DNA from: an uncultured Bacteroidales bacterium
Lineage (GTDB): Bacteria > Bacteroidota > Bacteroidia > Bacteroidales > UBA3663
Length of the DNA stretch: 54,217 nucleotides
Direction of reading: 5' to 3'
NCBI GenBank assembly: GCA_937899265.1
Contig: CALBPV010000035.1
Span: forward strand, 1 to 54,217
The notes beneath the pieces were generated by a model. The model saw only the letters and a program-made list of their open reading frames with translations, was not told the DNA's origin and did not search any database. How positions within the stretch are numbered: the first letter of the stretch is position 1; the number at the start of each line of letters is the position of its first letter. Positions 50,462 through 54,217 of this stretch are shown here, in pieces. The position numbers were made by a program, and so were the translations under genes.

Positions 50462-52831
50462 ATGAAACGAAAGTTTTTCGCAATCATAGTATCGCTCCTA
50501 ATTTCCGCTCCGTGCGCCCCCGAGGCTGCTACCTTGGGCGAGTGGAAGGTTTGGCAGTCCTATTCCTACTACACCGACATGCAGCGGGTGGGCAACAAGC
50601 TCTACACCCTCTCGGTCAACCATCTCTTCGTGGCGGATATCGAGGGCGACAGCATCCTTGCCCGGTCGGTCACACGCCTCGACGGGCTGAGTGGCACTGA
50701 GATTTTTTCCATTCATGCCTGTGATGAACTCTCGGCTCTGGCTATTGTTTACGCCGACGGCAATATCGACGTGATTGACGAGGACGGCTCTGTATCCAAC
50801 ATCCCCGACCTGGCCAACAAGGTCATCTACGGCGACCGTACGCTCAACCGGACGCAAGTTCAGGACCACCGGCTCTTCATTTCTCTGGGTTTCGGTTTCG
50901 TTTGTGTCAACTTGCTTGACAAGGCATTTGACTACTCTTGTTCCGTAGCGACGGGCATTTTGGAAGCTTTCGAATACGGAGGCTACATCTGGTATTCCAC
51001 CACGTCGGGACTGTTCCGTTGCGCCCTTACAGACAACATCTATGTTCGCGACAACTGGAAGCAAGTGTCCTCGGCTGTCCTCTCACAGGCCATTGTATTC
51101 CCATACGGGGAAAATACCCAAGCTTGGTTCAGCACAACAGACAAACGTCTCTACCGTTTCAGCTCTGCTGGTGAATTCGAGGCTTACGACAATCGGCAGA
51201 CCTACACCTCCCTCTACCACGTCGGCAACTACATATTCGCTTCGGGTAACGGCATTCAGCTGATAAATCTCTCTGACCTGTCGCGTGCCGTTGCGATGAG
51301 CGAACCTGTCACGATAGGACAGAATTTCACACAGCTCAACGACACCGTATTCTACATGGTTCATCTCACCGACGGCATCTATCGTCTTTCGGCTCCCGAG
51401 ATATCGGCTTCAGGCTCAGCCACATTCCGCTGTGATGACACTCCATTGGCATTCTCTGAGTTGGGGGCTGCTCGCATGGGCAATCTCACCTGGGAGGACG
51501 GCATGTTGACCGCCGTCACCGGAGGCCTGATGAGCGGCGGCTACTATGCAATTGCCAACCAGACGGGTGTCCTATCTACACTTGATTCCGATGCTGACTC
51601 TTGGGAAAATATCACCCAAAAAACAATTGATTCCCAACTCACGTCCCGCTCTTTGGGCGGCTCGTTCCGGGGACTTACTTCCTTCGCCCGCAATGCCGAG
51701 GGCGACACCGCATACGTGGGATCGCTCAACTACGGCGTTTACGTCCTTGCCGGCGACTCTGTGGCTCATCGGTTGGACTACAAAAACAGTCCGTTGCCCG
51801 AATTCTCCGGTGCCTCCATCACTCGCTGTACGGCTCTCTGTCGCGACTCCTACGGCAACCTCTGGTTCGGCTGTGCAGGCACTTCCTGGCCCCTCACCTG
51901 CCTCTCTGCAGCCGGAGAATGGCATCGCTTTCAGGCCTTCAACGGCAATACCGGCGAGAGCATTCAGCGCATCATTCGTGCCGAAAAGGATCCCTATCAC
52001 ATCGTTTGGACGATATCCAACTTCCCCTACAACGGCTGCCGCGTCGGAATGGTCTATGACGCTTTGACAACGTCCGACACCTCCGACGATGCCATTGCGT
52101 CCTTCTCGTCGCTCACCGACCAGGACGGCAACACGCTTTATCCCTACTACTACAACGACATCTGTGAGGACCGCAACGGTGCCATTTGGCTCCTCACTTC
52201 GTCCGGTCCATTTGTGATTGATTCGCAGATTGACGGCTTCAACAATCCCGGCTCGGTGCGCCGTCCCAAGATACCCCGCAACGACGGCACCAACCTCGCC
52301 GACTGGCTTATGGCAGGCATCAACACCACATGCATCGTTGTCGATGCAGCCAACCGCAAGTGGATAGGCACCTCCGACAACGGACTCTATCTCCTCTCCG
52401 AAGACGGATTGACGCAGATTGAGCATTTCACAACGCTCAATTCTCCCCTGCCCTCCGACAACATTCTGGCACTGGCCTACGACGAGGCCACCGGCACGCT
52501 CTACATTTCGTCCGACGGAGGTATATGCAGTTATGTCACCGACGGCGTGGCCGGGGCTTCCGACTACAGCCATGCCTACTGCTACCCCAATCCCCTGCGT
52601 CCCGAGTTCTCAGGTCAAGTCCACATCATGGGCCTCATGGACAATACCGTAGTGCGCATCACCGACATTCGCAACCACGTCCTCTTCACCACCCGTTCTT
52701 CGGGCGGCATGGTCACATGGGACGGCTGCGGTCCCTCCGGCTCGCGTGTGCCCTCCGGGGTCTATTTTGTCTGGGGCATTGATGCAGACGGCAAGGAGGG
52801 TTGCGTCACTAAACTTTTGGTGATAGAATGA
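50462..52831 (+). CDS. porZ: PorZ-like type IX secretion component (beta-propeller)
   Basis: The 789-residue product has a signal peptide (MKRKFFAIIVSLLISAP). Two long blocks of propeller blades follow. The first starts with LGEWKVWQSYSYYTDMQRVG; the second has regulator-propeller repeats such as SYGNLWFGCAG, RNGAIWLLTSSG and NRKWIGTSDNGLYLLSEDG. A C-terminal sorting-type domain (AYCYPNPLRPEFSG, ITDIRN, GVYFVWGI, VTKLLVIE) ends it. This three-domain layout and length fit PorZ of Porphyromonas (776 aa). PorZ binds anionic LPS and hands it to the sortase PorU. A plain two-component-type propeller protein cannot be fully excluded. Confidence 0.75.
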   Translation: MKRKFFAIIVSLLISAPCAPEAATLGEWKVWQSYSYYTDMQRVGNKLYTLSVNHLFVADIEGDSILARSVTRLDGLSGTEIFSIHACDELSALAIVYADGNIDVIDEDGSVSNIPDLANKVIYGDRTLNRTQVQDHRLFISLGFGFVCVNLLDKAFDYSCSVATGILEAFEYGGYIWYSTTSGLFRCALTDNIYVRDNWKQVSSAVLSQAIVFPYGENTQAWFSTTDKRLYRFSSAGEFEAYDNRQTYTSLYHVGNYIFASGNGIQLINLSDLSRAVAMSEPVTIGQNFTQLNDTVFYMVHLTDGIYRLSAPEISASGSATFRCDDTPLAFSELGAARMGNLTWEDGMLTAVTGGLMSGGYYAIANQTGVLSTLDSDADSWENITQKTIDSQLTSRSLGGSFRGLTSFARNAEGDTAYVGSLNYGVYVLAGDSVAHRLDYKNSPLPEFSGASITRCTALCRDSYGNLWFGCAGTSWPLTCLSAAGEWHRFQAFNGNTGESIQRIIRAEKDPYHIVWTISNFPYNGCRVGMVYDALTTSDTSDDAIASFSSLTDQDGNTLYPYYYNDICEDRNGAIWLLTSSGPFVIDSQIDGFNNPGSVRRPKIPRNDGTNLADWLMAGINTTCIVVDAANRKWIGTSDNGLYLLSEDGLTQIEHFTTLNSPLPSDNILALAYDEATGTLYISSDGGICSYVTDGVAGASDYSHAYCYPNPLRPEFSGQVHIMGLMDNTVVRITDIRNHVLFTTRSSGGMVTWDGCGPSGSRVPSGVYFVWGIDADGKEGCVTKLLVIE

Positions 52832-52836
52832 AACTT

Positions 52837-52892
52837 TTCACCTTTGACTTTTGACTTGAAACTTGAAACCTGAAACCTGAAACCTGAAACTT
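52837..52892 (+). repeat. Mixed 7-bp repeats between porZ and the last glycosyltransferase
   Basis: The gap reads through GACTTTT-type units into TGAAACT and TGAAACC units without losing the 7-bp register. That links the two heptamer kinds into one family. It ends directly before the ATG at 52894. Confidence 0.9.
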
Positions 52893-52893
52893 A

Positions 52894-53877
52894 ATGGTCA
52901 GCATCGTCATCGTCTCCATGAACAATGTCAGGCAGTTATATCCCTGCCTCGACAGCATCCGACAGTTCACCCATGTTCCATACGAGATTTGGGTAGTGGC
53001 CTATATGTTCTCCCCTGAGAACCTTCTCGATGCGAAACAGAAATATCCCCGCGTGCATTGGATTGAGAGCCACGAAATCAGAGGCTTCTCCGAGAATAAC
53101 AATCTCGCCCTGCGACAAGTGACGGGAGAATACACCTTCGTCCTCAATGACGATACTTACTTCACCATGCCCGTCATCGATCAGCTGGTCGATGATTTCT
53201 CCCGTATAGAGAACTTTGAACTTGGAACTTTGAACTTGGAACTTAGACCGAAGCGTGTTGCCATCCTCTCCCCCCGCCTCGACAATCCCGACGGCTCTGT
53301 CCAAGTGTGCGGGCGACCTCCCTACCCTTGGATTTCTTTTATCTTTGACTTCCTCTGCAATCCCACCGTCCGGGTCTCCGACTATGTCAATCAGAAAGGG
53401 CTGTTTCAGTCCTACAACATCATCGGAGCCGCCTTTCTCATTCGTACGGAGGTTTTCAAGTCCATGGGATGGTTCGACGAAAACTACTTTTTCACCCCCG
53501 AAGACATCGCCCTCTCCACCCGGCTCAACCTGCAGGGCTGGCAATGTTGGGTGGATGCCGATGCAAGCCTTGTCCATCTCGGTGGTATGTCGGGCAAATC
53601 GACATCGATGACCCAAACCGCCCTGATGCCCGCCGCTGTCAGGGGAACGGTCCTCTTCTACACCTCCGGAAAGCCTCTGCTACGCTTTGTCACCCGGTGC
53701 CTCATCGCCCTTCGAAGTCTCTTCAAAATTCTGTCCCACGGCCTGCGCTATCTCTTCGGACGCAGTCAACACCACCGGATTCTCATCATCGGCAATTGGA
53801 ATATTTTCCTTACAAGTTTCTCTTCGCGAAGTCCCAAGACCCTTTTCCTTCATTACTATCAACGGCTTTCTCACTGA
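52894..53877 (+). CDS. Glycosyltransferase family 2 (rhamnosyltransferase-like)
   Basis: The 327-residue product has a GT-A domain with SIVIVSMNNVRQLYPCLDSI, FSENNNLALRQ, the metal-binding DxD-like LNDDTYF, and IIGAAFLIRTEVF followed by GWFDENYFFTPEDIALSTRL. The C-terminal part is basic with an amphipathic helix. It resembles rhamnosyltransferase-type GT2 enzymes; the linkage is not predictable. Residues ~106-117 (NFELGTLNLELR) come from an in-frame 35-bp block of 7-bp repeats. They lie in the loop after the DxD strand. It is the last gene in the window. Confidence 0.88.
   Translation: MVSIVIVSMNNVRQLYPCLDSIRQFTHVPYEIWVVAYMFSPENLLDAKQKYPRVHWIESHEIRGFSENNNLALRQVTGEYTFVLNDDTYFTMPVIDQLVDDFSRIENFELGTLNLELRPKRVAILSPRLDNPDGSVQVCGRPPYPWISFIFDFLCNPTVRVSDYVNQKGLFQSYNIIGAAFLIRTEVFKSMGWFDENYFFTPEDIALSTRLNLQGWQCWVDADASLVHLGGMSGKSTSMTQTALMPAAVRGTVLFYTSGKPLLRFVTRCLIALRSLFKILSHGLRYLFGRSQHHRILIIGNWNIFLTSFSSRSPKTLFLHYYQRLSH
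53211..53245 (+). repeat. Five 7-bp repeats inside the last glycosyltransferase
   Basis: GAACTTT, GAACTTG, GAACTTT, GAACTTG, GAACTTA (35 bp). The frame used avoids the TGA that TTTGAA would give in another phase. Same unit count and length as the block in the Wza-like gene. Confidence 0.95.
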
Positions 53878-53931
53878 AACGTCCCGATGCCTCTTCCTGC
53901 GGAATGGGTTTCGGTGCCGGAACCGGATTTG

Positions 53932-54217
53932 GGGTCCATCGATAATCGATGGCGGCTCCCGGAACTTTTTTCAGGTCCATCGATTATCGATAGAGGCTCG
54001 GAAAACTTTTTGAGGGTCCATCGTTCGACGATAGAGGCATGGAAAACTTTTTGAGGGTCCATCGTTCGACGATAGAGGCATGGAAAACTTTTTGCGGGTC
54101 CATCGTCCGACGATAGAGGCTTGGAAAACTTTTTGCGGGTCCATCGTCTGACGATAGAGGCTTGGAAAACTTTTTGCGGGTCCATCGTCCGACGATAGAG
54201 GCTTGGAAAACTTTTTG
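53932..54217 (+). repeat. Seven tandem 41-bp units, each with a small dyad, running off the window
   Basis: Units begin at 53932, 53973, 54014, 54055, 54096, 54137 and 54178. Each has GGTCCATCG, a dyad, then GAGGCTTGGAAAACTTTTTG or a variant. Copy 1 has the dyad ATCGAT-A-ATCGAT; later copies have ATCGT-NCG-ACGAT or similar. The first two copies differ most and the last ones are nearly identical. Apart from about 50 bases after the glycosyltransferase, this array fills the final 340 bases; no gene is evident there. Confidence 0.95.

Noticed and set aside
53871..54185. Minus-strand reading frame through the 41-bp array
   Set aside because: It is open only because the repeated unit has no stop in the frames used; a 41-bp unit shifts frame at each copy, and there is no ribosome site or family similarity.
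53932..54217. Tandem units at the right edge as a CRISPR array
   Set aside because: The units are contiguous and similar along their whole 41 bp, with no unique spacers and no cas genes in the window.
1..54217. tRNA, rRNA or transposase genes
   Set aside because: I looked in the gaps between genes and saw no cloverleaf-like sequence with CCA end, no rRNA segments and no transposase-like frames.

Overview
The window looks like chromosome from a member of the order Bacteroidales, most likely a Prevotella-type organism. The evidence is the recurrent -7 promoter box of the form TATCTTTG, a type IX secretion protein (PorZ-like), a Wzi/SLBB-type capsule locus, the polyamine pair speA plus carboxynorspermidine synthase, secreted GH3 and GH51 enzymes for arabinoxylan-type glycans, and moderate GC with little non-coding DNA. 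No tRNA, rRNA, transposase, phage gene or CRISPR was seen.

Layout. (1) 1-9.0 kb: a dispersed repeat at the left edge; yraN and cca on the minus strand; a promoter-plus-terminator unit that looks like a small RNA; a PHP-type tyrosine phosphatase; a lipoprotein mutarotase with a sodium/sugar symporter; a second promoter-plus-terminator unit; then ffh-folD. (2) 9.2-12.0 kb: hemW, a hotdog thioesterase and dprA, converging on a TRIC-type channel and a DPP IV-like peptidase. (3) 15.1-19.3 kb: a GH3 beta-xylosidase-type enzyme, a YcaQ/AlkZ-like small protein, an alkyltransferase-like (ATL) protein without the acceptor cysteine, and a 28-residue membrane protein with its own promoter. (4) 27.4-19.4 kb, minus strand: a seven-gene run tadA - GH51 - DUF695 - udk - mltF-like - UPF0104 membrane protein - pepD. 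(5) 27.6-36.0 kb, plus strand: birA; speA with carboxynorspermidine synthase; then glnS - TPR - dedA - tgt. (6) 36.1-53.9 kb: a surface polysaccharide locus with an S66 peptidase, Wza-like export protein, Wzz, Wzx, glycosyltransferases, a CysE-like acetyltransferase, an EpsG/Wzy-like polymerase, Wzi, two lipoproteins, PorZ and a final glycosyltransferase. (7) 53.9 kb to the end: a tandem array of 41-bp units, each holding a small dyad.

How it fits together. The locus in (6) has the parts needed to build, flip, polymerise, size and export a surface glycan. Its initiating phosphoglycosyl transferase is not in the window and may lie outside it. PorZ sits in the same run of genes, which suggests a link between polysaccharide export and type IX cargo anchoring.

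The most unusual feature is a family of 7-bp repeats (AAAGGTC/TAAGGTC, GACTTTT, GAAACTT and variants). They fill most larger gaps in and next to the polysaccharide locus. They also occur as exactly five units (35 bp) inside two reading frames, the Wza-like gene and the last glycosyltransferase, without breaking them. A related GC-rich element occurs three times and supplies the last codons and stop of wzz. A 59-bp duplicated leader brackets the S66 gene, whose 3' end appears cut off at the repeat junction.
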